DNA of 25,960 bases. It comes from CAYGHG01 sp964349515 (GTDB lineage: Bacteria > Oederibacteriota > PGYV01 > CAYGHG01). The translations under genes were made by a program, and so were the position numbers. Within the stretch, counting starts at the first letter, position 1. Every line of letters begins with the position of its first letter. Location: positions 1 to 25,960 of the forward strand of contig CAYGHG010000029.1 in the NCBI GenBank assembly GCA_964349515.1. Reading direction: 5' to 3'. Shown here piece by piece: positions 8,472-17,100 of the stretch. Below the pieces are notes generated by a model. It searched no databases, was not told the origin of the DNA, and saw only the letters and a list, made by a program, of their open reading frames with translations.

Positions 8472-8678
8472 TTTTATCCCTCCTTTAAGGGTATTGTTGT
8501 CATCAATATACATAGCAATACCCATGCCGCAGAAAAAAGCTTTAAAAATAAGGGTTTTATAGAAAATTTATGGCAAAAAAATGGCAGGGTGCCGGATTTT
8601 GGGCAGCGGTAAGTGGAAATTTTAGGGTTTACGGTCTAAATTACAAGATGTAATTCAAAAGTCGTTAGCCATTAAACC
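8472..8678. other. Intergenic region upstream of FecR paralog 2
   Basis: No gene is visible here. The region holds the AAAGGAGGG ribosome site for FecR paralog 2 and AT-rich DNA, including two TGGCA words flanking an A run (8571-8586). The minus strand shows TATAAA-like hexamers but none with a well-placed -35 box. No convincing sigma54 element was found. Confidence 0.5.
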
Positions 8679-8713
8679 TTTTGTCTCCTGTCTTTTGTCT
8701 CCTGTCTCTTGTC
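8679..8713. repeat. Tandem heptamer tract TYYTGTC (5 units)
   Basis: Five consecutive 7-base words, TTTTGTC, TCCTGTC, TTTTGTC, TCCTGTC and TCTTGTC, form this pyrimidine-rich tract on the plus strand. It is followed after TTAATT by the ATAGCTY array. The same composite order occurs next to thiH at 22620-22708. Confidence 0.9.
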
Positions 8714-8719
8714 TTAATT

Positions 8720-8761
8720 ATAGCTTATAGCTCATAGCTTATAGCTCATAGCTCATAGCTT
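8720..8761. repeat. Tandem heptamer array ATAGCTY (6 units) 3' of secA
   Basis: Six exact-length 7-base units alternate ATAGCTT and ATAGCTC and stop 6 bases before the secA stop codon position. Each unit carries the self-complementary AGCT, so neighbouring units could form small hairpins in RNA. Equivalent arrays lie 3' of thiS and thiH. Confidence 0.92.
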
Positions 8762-8767
8762 AGTCTT

Positions 8768-11371
8768 TCAAGCTCCGCAGCACTTTTTGTATTTTTTTCC
8801 GCTGCCGCACGGGCAGGGGTCGTTTCTGCCTACTTTTGGCTGGTCCCTTTTGAATGTCTCCACTTTAGGGGCGCCGTCCGGTGAATTAGTGTACATTTCC
8901 GGCCTGTCCATAGACTGCGCATCGCCTTTGGGAATTACAAAAGCTGCCCTGGATTCAGTCATGTTTTTATTGGCACTACGGCGTTCAAGGCTTGATTCAT
9001 CCACAACCTGAACCATGAACAGGAACTGCACGACTTCCGCTTCCAAAGCCACTATCATCTGCTGAAAAAGGCTGAAAGCCTCTTTTTTGTATTCGAGCAG
9101 CGGGTCTTTATTGGCGTAAGCACGAAGGCCTATTCCCTCTTTTACCCTGTCCATATTGTAAAGGTGCTCGCGCCATTTTGTGTCAACAGTCTGGAGCTGT
9201 ATATTGCGCTCAATCTCACGCATTAGCTGCGGGCCGACAATCTGCTCTTTTTTTTCATACTCGGCTTTGAGCAGTTCAAATATGTCGTCTTCAAGTATCT
9301 GTGCCGTGAATTTGGAAACATCTGCTTTTTCAGGGTCCACCACATAATCCACGCCGAACAGGCTCTTCAGCCTGTGGGTTAACCCTGCGTAATCCCACTC
9401 TTCCGGGTATGTTTTCTCAGGCGCTATTTCAAAAATAATATCCTTTACCACTTCATTCAGCATAACTATGATGTTGTCTTTCAGGTTCTGCCCCTCGAGA
9501 ACTTCCTGCCTCTTACCGTAAACTATTGAGCGCTGCTTGTTTAACACATCGTCAAATTCAAGCAGGTGCTTCCTGATTGAGAAGTTATGCCCTTCCACTC
9601 CTTTTTGGGCGCGTTCTATGGAGGTGTTTATCCAGGGATGTTCTACCACGTCGTCTTCAGTCATTCCGAGTTTTTCCATCACGCCTCGTATCTTTTCAGA
9701 GCCGAATATCCTCATGAGGTCATCTTCAAGCGAGACGTAAAAACGGGATTCGCCGGGGTCACCCTGCCTGCCGGAGCGGCCCCTTAGCTGGTTGTCTATC
9801 CTTCGGGATTCATGGCGTTCCGTGCCTATTACGAGCAGCCCGCCGGCCTCCCTGACGCCTTCGCCGAGCACTATGTCGGTTCCGCGGCCTGCCATGTTTG
9901 TAGCAACCGTGACTGCGTGCTTCTGCCCTGCCATGGAGACTATTTCAGCCTCACGTTCGTGGTTTTTTGCATTTAGAAGCTCGTGTTTTATTCCGCGTTT
10001 GTTAAGGAGAGAGCTTAAGTATTCGTTTTTTTCAATTGAAGTTGTGCCTATCAGCACCGGCTGTCCTTTTTTGAACCTCTCGGCTATCTCATTTGCTATT
10101 GCCTTATACTTGCCTTTTTCACTTTTATATACAGCGTCGCTGTTGTCTATCCTTACCATCGGTTTGTTTGTGGGCACCATGATGACGTCAAGCTTGTAAA
10201 TCTGCCAGAACTCTTCGGCCTCTGTTTCAGCCGTACCGGTCATACCCGAGAGTTTTTCATACATTCTGAAGTAGTTCTGAAGCGTTATGGTCGCGAGAGT
10301 CTGGTTTTCCCTCTCAATTTTTACTTTTTCTTTTGCCTCTACCGCCTGGTGGAGCCCGTCAGACCATCTGCGGCCCGGCATAAGCCTGCCCGTGAATTCG
10401 TCAACTATTATTACCTGCCCCTCTTTGATTATGTAATCCTTGTCGCGCTTGAAAAGAGTGTGGGCTTTAAGCGCCTGATTTATGTGGTGGATGAGTTCTA
10501 TGTTTTTAGGGTCATACAGGTTGTCAACGTTCATCAGTTTTTCAGCTTTGGAAACACCCTCTTCTGTAAGTGTCGCTGAATTTGATTTCTCGTCTATCTT
10601 GTAGTCAGTTTCTTTGGAAAGCTTCGGAATTATCTTGTCAACCACATAGTACCTGTCTGTGGACTGTTCCGACGGCCCGGAAATGATAAGAGGCGTCCTT
10701 GCTTCGTCTATCAGGATTGAGTCCACCTCGTCTATTACGGCAAAGTTAAGTTTTCTCTGGACGCGCTCCTGCGGGTACACCGCCATATTGTCCCTTAAGT
10801 AATCAAAACCGAATTCGTTATTTGTGCCGTAAGTTATGTCACAGGCATACGCAGCCCTGCGCTCCTGTGAAGATGTCCCGTTTTTGATGCATCCCACGGT
10901 AAGGCCCAGAAACCTGTGTATTTCGCCCATTCCGCGGAAGTTTCCTTTTCCCATAGAGTCGCGCTCGGCAAGATAATCGTTTACAGTTATGACGTGCACG
11001 CCTTTTCCGGTCAGGGCGTTCAGGTATGCAGGAAGGGTTGAAACGAGGGTTTTTCCTTCGCCGGTTCTCATCTCGGCTATTTTTCCGTAATGAAGCACCA
11101 TGCCGCCTATGAGCTGTACGTCAAAGTGCCTCATATTCAGAACTCGCCTGCCTGCCTCACGCACAACAGCAAACGCAGCGGGAAGAATGTCGTCAAGCGT
11201 TTCCCCGTCTGCGAGACGCTTTTTGAATTCCACTGTCTTTGCAGCAAGCTCGTTGTCGGAAAGTTTCTCTATTTCCGCCTCAAGCTCGTTTATGAGGGCA
11301 ACCATTCCCATGAATTTCTTTATTTCCCTGTCATTACGTGTTCCAAATATTTTCGTCAGAAATTTAAGCAA
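8768..11371 (-). CDS. secA: Preprotein translocase ATPase SecA
   Basis: This is full-length SecA (867 residues), the cytoplasmic ATPase motor that drives unfolded preproteins through SecYEG. Walker A lies in MRTGEGKTLVS (101-111), and the DEAD-type box DEVD at 214-217 is followed by SILIDEARTPLIISG. Motif VI-like residues NQLRGRSGRQGDPG lie in the second nucleotide-binding fold. The Zn/SecB-binding tail has the CPCGSGKKYKKCC pattern at the extreme C terminus. The start is TTG at 11371: the N terminus MLKFLTKIFGTRND fits the family, and GGAGG lies 6 bases upstream. It has its own promoter and appears monocistronic. No hairpin terminator is visible downstream, only the heptamer arrays. Its role fits the many exported proteins around it. 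Confidence 0.98.
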   Translation of the reverse strand: MLKFLTKIFGTRNDREIKKFMGMVALINELEAEIEKLSDNELAAKTVEFKKRLADGETLDDILPAAFAVVREAGRRVLNMRHFDVQLIGGMVLHYGKIAEMRTGEGKTLVSTLPAYLNALTGKGVHVITVNDYLAERDSMGKGNFRGMGEIHRFLGLTVGCIKNGTSSQERRAAYACDITYGTNNEFGFDYLRDNMAVYPQERVQRKLNFAVIDEVDSILIDEARTPLIISGPSEQSTDRYYVVDKIIPKLSKETDYKIDEKSNSATLTEEGVSKAEKLMNVDNLYDPKNIELIHHINQALKAHTLFKRDKDYIIKEGQVIIVDEFTGRLMPGRRWSDGLHQAVEAKEKVKIERENQTLATITLQNYFRMYEKLSGMTGTAETEAEEFWQIYKLDVIMVPTNKPMVRIDNSDAVYKSEKGKYKAIANEIAERFKKGQPVLIGTTSIEKNEYLSSLLNKRGIKHELLNAKNHEREAEIVSMAGQKHAVTVATNMAGRGTDIVLGEGVREAGGLLVIGTERHESRRIDNQLRGRSGRQGDPGESRFYVSLEDDLMRIFGSEKIRGVMEKLGMTEDDVVEHPWINTSIERAQKGVEGHNFSIRKHLLEFDDVLNKQRSIVYGKRQEVLEGQNLKDNIIVMLNEVVKDIIFEIAPEKTYPEEWDYAGLTHRLKSLFGVDYVVDPEKADVSKFTAQILEDDIFELLKAEYEKKEQIVGPQLMREIERNIQLQTVDTKWREHLYNMDRVKEGIGLRAYANKDPLLEYKKEAFSLFQQMIVALEAEVVQFLFMVQVVDESSLERRSANKNMTESRAAFVIPKGDAQSMDRPEMYTNSPDGAPKVETFKRDQPKVGRNDPCPCGSGKKYKKCCGA

Positions 11372-11403
11372 TTGAGTCCTCCATTTGATGAATTCAGTAA
11401 ATG

Positions 11404-11432
11404 ATTATATTGAAAAAATGGTGTAATTGCAA
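11404..11432 (-). promoter_or_regulatory. Sigma70-type promoter of secA
   Basis: On the minus strand, TTGCAA (11432-11427) and a perfect TATAAT (11409-11404) are spaced by 17 bases. They lie 32 bases upstream of the secA TTG start, leaving room for a short leader with the GGAGG site. Confidence 0.8.
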
Positions 11433-11463
11433 ATGAATTATGTGAAGGAAATAATGTAAAACA

Positions 11464-11497
11464 GTTCAACGGTGTAAATGTGTAAAGTGCAAAGGTA
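11464..11497. repeat. Degenerate word repeat (TTTACAC / TTGAAC type)
   Basis: Read on the minus strand, this tract is a run of similar words: TTTGCAC, TTTACAC, ATTTACACC and GTTGAAC. It lies between the secA promoter and the histidine-kinase stop at 11565. The words recur in plus-strand orientation at 24672-24702 and 25724-25768. No gene is visible in this 160-base gap. Confidence 0.65.
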
Positions 11498-11564
11498 AAA
11501 CAAAAACAAATACACCGCCTTAATGAATCCCATGTGTCTTATCAGGCTTGTTTGTCCTATCCGC

Positions 11565-13088
11565 CTATATCACAAAATAAAAGACCGTACCCTTTCCCTC
11601 CGCACCTTCCGACTCAAACCATATGCTCCCTCCCAGGCGCTCTATAATCTTTTTGCATATTGCCAGCCCTATCCCGCTTCCCTCGTACTCAAAAGAGGAA
11701 TGGAGCCGCTGAAATACTTCAAATATCTTGTGCCTGTATTTTTCATTTATGCCTATTCCGTTGTCGGCTATGTAAAACAGGTGTTTCCCGGACTGCGGCC
11801 TGCAGCCTATCCTGATTTCAGGCGCCGCGCTTGTATTGTATTTTATGCCGTTTGCGATTATATTTGAAAAAACCCTCACAAGCGCAGTTCGTTCAACAAA
11901 AAGATCAGGCAAAGGGGTTTCTATCTTAACTTCAAACCCTTTTGGAAAGCTTCTTGCCAGGATTTCCCCTATTTCAACTACAATCTCTTTTACACTCACC
12001 GCTGTGTCGGTTACGGCCGCTTTCCCCGAAACGGAGTATTCAAGTATCCCCTTTATAAGCATGTCCATTTTATTTATGTTGTCTATTATGTCCTTCAGGT
12101 ATAGCGACGCCCCCGCGGGAAGTTTTTCCCCGAACTTTTTTTCAAACATCCCGGCAGCGTTGGAAACATTTCTCAAAGGCTCTTTAAGGTCATGCGAAGA
12201 TGCGTAAGCAAACTGCTGAAGGTCTTCATTGGATATTTTCAGTTCTTCCAGCAGCCGTTTCATTTCAGACTGTGTTTTTTCCTTCGCCGAAATTTCATCT
12301 TTAAGCCGGTCGATTTTGTCGCGTATGCCTGCCCTCAATGATTCAAAACTCAGCGAAAGCTGCTTGATTTCCCTGAACCCTTCTATACTGACAGGGGTTT
12401 CAAGATCGCCCGCAGACATATTTGCCGCCTGTTTTGTGAGCATGAGCAGGGGCTGCAGGTTCCTGACAAGGAGCAGTACTGTCAGCGCCATTATCAAAAG
12501 GAACATTACCGTACCCGATAACAAGATACTGAATCTCAGGTCATTTAACCCGGCGTATTTAACAGAATAAGGCACTACATAATATAAATGCCAGTCCCAG
12601 GGCTCAAAATAGGCGTTGATTACCCATGACTTAACACCGTTTACATTTACGCTTTTAATTTCCCTTGCTGTGCCTTTTGTGTTTTCCGATGATTCTTCAA
12701 TGTCATTAAGCAGCGCCTGATACTCTGCGCCCGCATTAGCCGGATCCTCGGTCAGAACCAGCCTGCCGTTTCCGTTAAAAATAAAAAAGTTTGTTTTTTC
12801 GTTTTCGGTTTCAACGAGCGAGCTTAATATTTCCCTGATAGCGGAGTCTTTAAAACCCGCTTCATAAAGAGGCGTGTTTTCTGTCAGGGAAAGCCTCTGG
12901 TGCCGGTTATAAATAATCTTCATCGCGTACATGATTTTCTGCGAGTATATTTCCGACTGGGTGGCGTCTATCTGGCGGCCGGCACTCAAACTGATAATTG
13001 TTATAAAGACCGCTTCTGCAATTACAAAAATAATGAAAGCGGTCATAAACACACGGGCTTTTATGCCGGTAGTCTTTAAATCATTCAT
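11565..13088 (-). CDS. Membrane sensor histidine kinase with periplasmic sensor domain
   Basis: This kinase has about 507 residues. The start at 13088 (MNDLKT) has GGAGGAAGCAC directly upstream; a longer in-frame start at 13127 lies inside the previous gene. TM1 is at about 12-35, an extracytoplasmic domain of about 150 residues looks Cache-like (36-185), TM2 is at 186-208 and HAMP at about 208-258. A coiled coil (258-295) leads to a HisKA domain, ASSHDLKEPLRN, with phospho-acceptor H299. The ATPase domain has N box NIIANGIKYN (409-418), G1 DNGIGI (442-447) and G2 GSGIGLAICKK (470-480). No receiver domain or cognate regulator is encoded nearby, so it is an orphan kinase. It overlaps the substrate-binding lipoprotein gene by 8 bases (ATGAATGA), suggesting that the lipoprotein feeds a signal to it. 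Confidence 0.93.
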   Translation of the reverse strand: MNDLKTTGIKARVFMTAFIIFVIAEAVFITIISLSAGRQIDATQSEIYSQKIMYAMKIIYNRHQRLSLTENTPLYEAGFKDSAIREILSSLVETENEKTNFFIFNGNGRLVLTEDPANAGAEYQALLNDIEESSENTKGTAREIKSVNVNGVKSWVINAYFEPWDWHLYYVVPYSVKYAGLNDLRFSILLSGTVMFLLIMALTVLLLVRNLQPLLMLTKQAANMSAGDLETPVSIEGFREIKQLSLSFESLRAGIRDKIDRLKDEISAKEKTQSEMKRLLEELKISNEDLQQFAYASSHDLKEPLRNVSNAAGMFEKKFGEKLPAGASLYLKDIIDNINKMDMLIKGILEYSVSGKAAVTDTAVSVKEIVVEIGEILARSFPKGFEVKIETPLPDLFVERTALVRVFSNIIANGIKYNTSAAPEIRIGCRPQSGKHLFYIADNGIGINEKYRHKIFEVFQRLHSSFEYEGSGIGLAICKKIIERLGGSIWFESEGAEGKGTVFYFVI

Positions 13089-14079
13089 GTGCTTCCTCCG
13101 CGAAATCAGACTCTTCCACCACTTCAAACGGAAATACGATTCCGAGCTTCTTTGCCATTTTCATGTTAAGAATTTTCTTCACCCGTTCATTCTTTTCAAG
13201 AGGCAATGGAAGAATTTTTTTTCCCTTCAGTATGTCAAGCGCGGTTTTCGAAGCATACTCGCCGAACTCGTATTTATCTTTCGCGTAACTCACCAGGCAG
13301 AATTGCCTCATGTGGGCCGAGACCGAGCCTGACGGGTTTTTTGTCACCTCAAATGCAAATTCAGCCGCATCCGAGCCCTGCCACCCTCTTATACCGGAAT
13401 TATTCCGCAGTATGACGATTCCGGGTACTTCTTGAAGCTTCCTGTATTCCTTTTTCCAGGACTCAAAATCACTGACAAAAACCGATTTGAAAGTCTTGAT
13501 TCCGAGGTATTTTACATAGTAATCAATCGACTGCCTGTCGGTTTCAGTGTCACCCTGCAGGAAAAAAATCCGTTCTGATTTGGCGTAAGGCCTGAGAAAA
13601 TCTATCAGTTCAACTATGAATTCAACTTCTATCTGGCCTGTTACATTGGGGCTTTTATCAGCGCACTCCGGAGCCTTCCAGTTTGTTCCCGTGAAAACAA
13701 CGGGTATTTTTGAGCCGGCAAGAAACGGGCATATGACATAATCCATCGCGGGGTCATCTGCGGCTATTATAAGGTCGGGCGAAAATTTCCTTATGCTTTC
13801 AACCGCTTCATCCGAAACAGCTGATATTTCCTTGCTTGTGTTCTCAAATTTTGTATTCATGTAAAATTCCTGAATAATTATACCCTTTGACGACAGGGCT
13901 GCGTCTATTACTTTCCAGGACGGGATGTTCGGCTCATAGCCTCTGTGGTAGGAATCAAGGTAAAATACCTTTTTACCCTTTAGAATATTTACATCGTTAT
14001 TCTTTTTGCCGCCGGAACAGGACAGCAAAATGATAAAAACCGCTAAGGCAGCCGCCTGTATTGCTGTTTTTTTAATCAT
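13081..14079 (-). CDS. ABC-type substrate-binding-protein-like lipoprotein
   Basis: This 332-residue lipoprotein has a signal peptide ending in L-L-S-C, with lipidated Cys at 21 and S-G-G after it. The body resembles the ABC_sub_bind family (PF04392-like): a VFYLDSYHRGY strand near the start, LIIAADDPAMDYV, IPVVFTGTNW, and a late FGEYASKTALDILKG helix, giving a two-lobed periplasmic-binding fold. No ABC permease or ATPase is encoded in the window. The next gene, overlapping by 8 bases, is a histidine kinase. Members of this family often accompany sensor kinases, so I infer a ligand-sensing partner rather than a transporter component; the ligand is unknown. The ATG at 14079 lacks a Shine-Dalgarno site and sits 5 bases after a TGTTATAAT extended -10, so the mRNA may be leaderless. 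Confidence 0.85.
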   Translation of the reverse strand: MIKKTAIQAAALAVFIILLSCSGGKKNNDVNILKGKKVFYLDSYHRGYEPNIPSWKVIDAALSSKGIIIQEFYMNTKFENTSKEISAVSDEAVESIRKFSPDLIIAADDPAMDYVICPFLAGSKIPVVFTGTNWKAPECADKSPNVTGQIEVEFIVELIDFLRPYAKSERIFFLQGDTETDRQSIDYYVKYLGIKTFKSVFVSDFESWKKEYRKLQEVPGIVILRNNSGIRGWQGSDAAEFAFEVTKNPSGSVSAHMRQFCLVSYAKDKYEFGEYASKTALDILKGKKILPLPLEKNERVKKILNMKMAKKLGIVFPFEVVEESDFAEEAHE

Positions 14080-14084
14080 ATTTA

Positions 14085-14093
14085 ATTATAACA
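14085..14093 (-). promoter_or_regulatory. Extended -10 promoter of the lipoprotein/kinase pair
   Basis: On the minus strand, TG-T-TATAAT is an extended -10 element with a perfect hexamer. No good -35 box is present (TTGGGT lies 20 bases away). Only 5 bases separate it from the ATG at 14079, which implies initiation at or near the start codon. Confidence 0.5.
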
Positions 14094-14108
14094 TACCGGG
14101 TTCTTTTT

Positions 14109-17100
14109 TTACCCAAAAAACAACCCCGTTATTTTNNNNNNNNNNATGATAAGAATCACAAAAGGCCTTGATTTTTCTTTATCGCCTCTGCTGTTTTTTG
14201 CCTCAACCACACCATAATATACGCCTGCCGCGATTTTCTCAATTCCCGGCACAGCAGCGTCGCGGCTGTGGAAACCGGCGGTACACATCTGCGCGAGCGA
14301 AACAGACGCCACCCTCCTGAATGCGGATGTGTACATGTGCAGATATACCGTTTCGCAGGCCTGAGACACCCTGAAATCAACCCTTATTGCCTGCCCTGCC
14401 TGCGGGCTTATCACAGGATTTGGTGCGGATTGGGCATAGCTAACCGCCAGTTTTACAGCGTCGGGAACTGTTGTTGCCGTAGCCGTGGCTCCGGGAGTGG
14501 CCGTCCTTGTAACAGTCGGAGTCCGTGTTCTTGTAGGCGTAGATGTCCGCGTCGCACTCGGAGTTGAAGTAAGCGTGGCGGTAGGCGTTGCCGTAAAAGT
14601 CGCGGTGTTCTGCTGCGTCCACGTCATCGTGGCGGTCATAGTAAAGGTCGGGTTCTCGACGGTATTTGTCAGAGTCGGCGTGTTTGTAGCCGTGGAAACC
14701 GTAGTATTACTTGATGTGACGGTAACCGTCGCTGTTGAAGTATAAGTATCCGCGGGAGTTGCCGTGTTCGTAGGTGTGGCTGTAGCGGTGTCTTCCGCCG
14801 TGTTTGTAACCGTGGGTGTATAAGTATCTGTAGGAGTACCGGCGTATTCAGTTTCTGTCGGGGAAACCGTATGTGTTTCGGTTATTGTGTAAGTAGGCGT
14901 AGTTGTCGCGGTAAAAGAAGAAGTAGCAGTGCCTGTCGGCGTACCTGTAAAAGTAAATGTACTTGTAGGCGTGGCTGTGTGTGTATGGGTAGGCGTAAAA
15001 GTTGCTGAAACGACAAGAGTATTCGTATTTGTAGCCGTTGAGCTCGGAGTCGGACTCGCGGTATTTAAAGGCGTGCTTGTAAGCGTGGCTGTTGATGTAG
15101 CTGTACGGGTATAAGTACCGGTTGTCGTGGGTGTCGGTGTACCTGTAAAAGTAGGCGAAATAACAGCTGTATTTGTTATTGTGGGCGTATTTGTAGGGGT
15201 CTGTGCAGGCCCGCAAGGCAGCCCAAAACTGATGTCATCAATATATATGACTTTATCACCCGAAATAGAGCCTCCAAAAGCAAGCCTGAACTCCCACAGC
15301 GCTGTTTTGTCAATACCCGTGAACACTGACATCGGAACAGATACTTTCTGCCATGTCGTAGTAGCGCCTGAAGGCAGGTACGATGTCAGGTTCACGCTGT
15401 TTGAACTGAGATCAGCACTGTCTGACAGCTGTATTGTGATAGATGTCTCTGTTCCTGTATCACTCCTGATCCAGAAATCAAGGGACACAGCCTGCGAGGC
15501 GTCGAGGATCCTCGGCGAAGAGGTGCCCCAGTTTGCCCAGTTAAACCCGAAACCACAGTACCAGTCGGCAGCCCATACAAAGTTAATTCTCATTGAGCGC
15601 GTAGGGCTGTTTGCTGTTGTTGTTACCTCGGAAACACTGCCGTCAGGCCATATCCAGCTGCCGCCCGCGGCGAGATTTGTTGATGCTGTCTCGCCGTCAT
15701 ATATGATTACATCGCACGGTATAGGGGTAAGGGTGCTCGTCATAGTAACCGAGGGCGTGGGGGTTCGTGTATATGTAAGCGTGGGCGTTCCGGCGAAAGG
15801 GGTATGTGTAAGAGTTGGCGTATTTGTCGGAGCCGGGCCCGCAGGGCCGGCAAAAGCGGCGTTTAAAAGTATGTGGCGGGACTGGTATCCTGTTGAGTTC
15901 TCGGTCACCTCCCAGGAATTCTGCGGCCATGATGTATTCCAGTCTCTGTATGCTTTCATCGGTGGCTGATTCTGAGGCGGCTCAATTGTACCGCCATATG
16001 AAGCGTCAGGAGAAAAAAACTGATTCGGCCCGCCTGCCAGAAATCCCGGGGCAGGATTAGCGTCAAGCGGTGTCCCGTGATGGAACCAGCCGTGATAAAT
16101 CTCGGTTATTGACTTATCCGCCCCGAAAAGCTGCGACTGGGTAAGGTAACAAAACGCCGTTGCATTTCTTCCGTGGTAATAGTGAAGATATTCTTCTGCC
16201 ACTTCCCTATACAACGCGTCATTCGCCGGGTTTACGCTCAGCTCGATTCCGTACTGAACGAGGTTCCCCCAGTTGGCTTTCATGGCATTTGAGCCCCAGG
16301 TATAATGGCCGGGCCACATATGGGCTTTGTAAGGGCAGTTATTAATTCTCGCGGTAACATTCCACTCTATGCCGTTACGTACGGCTGTTTTGATTGTATT
16401 TACAACAGAGGCCGTGGCACCCGGAGCCATGCAGTATGATACAAGCCCGCGCTGCATGGTAGTAGAAGCGCCTGTTTCAAAATAATTATTATTTATCGGC
16501 TGATGCGTCCCGTCTGTTGTGTTTGCATTGTTATAATTCGTGTCGCAGTAATTCCTGTATTCGATTATGCCTGTAGCCCTGTAAAGCTCTGCCGCTGCCA
16601 TGAACCGCAGCTGATTGTCTCCCGAAGCTCCCTGATTTGCTTCTGCATTCTGAAAGTTAGTGTGATTGTACTGAATATTGCCCGGGTTTGCCTGAAGAAA
16701 TGCCCATGCCCTCTCGGCGGCAATAAGAAGCGCTGCCGAATATCCGGGATACGCTGATTCGTAAGCTGCAAAGAGCCTCGCACCGATGGCAAAAGCTGCC
16801 GCGCCTGATGCGGTAGCCGCAGTGGAATAATTTGCGTAAAAATAGGGCCTGTCTTCTGTCGAAGGGTCGCCTATCCCGTTGCCTGTCCCATTAATGCCGT
16901 TTACGACAAAAGCTCCGGAATACAACGCGCCAAACCCGGGAGCAGCAGCGTTTGTCTCCTGCATGTTCAGCATCCAGTCGATCTCCCATTTTATTTCATC
17001 CAAAATGTCGGGCACACCGTTACCGGATTCGGGTATATTTGAAGCGTCGGAAAACCTGTCAGGATACCATTCATAAGCGTAAGCCAGATCCCAGATTACA

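Noticed and set aside
8571..8586. Possible sigma54 promoter (minus strand TGCCA, T run, GCC) upstream of FecR paralog 2
   Set aside because: The essential GG at -24 is GC and the spacing to GC is off; it does not meet the TGGCAC-N5-TTGC rule.
8720..8761. Heptamer arrays as a CRISPR array
   Set aside because: Units are directly adjacent without spacers, only 7 bases long, and no cas genes are present.
9792..10199. Plus-strand open frame of 135 codons within secA
   Set aside because: It is fully antisense to conserved secA codons, with no supporting signals.
15127..15969. Plus-strand open frame of 280 codons and several Val/Gly-rich frames at 14485-15114
   Set aside because: They are antisense to the GH9 gene; the Val/Gly composition is the mirror of Thr/Pro codons, and no ribosome site or family match is visible.
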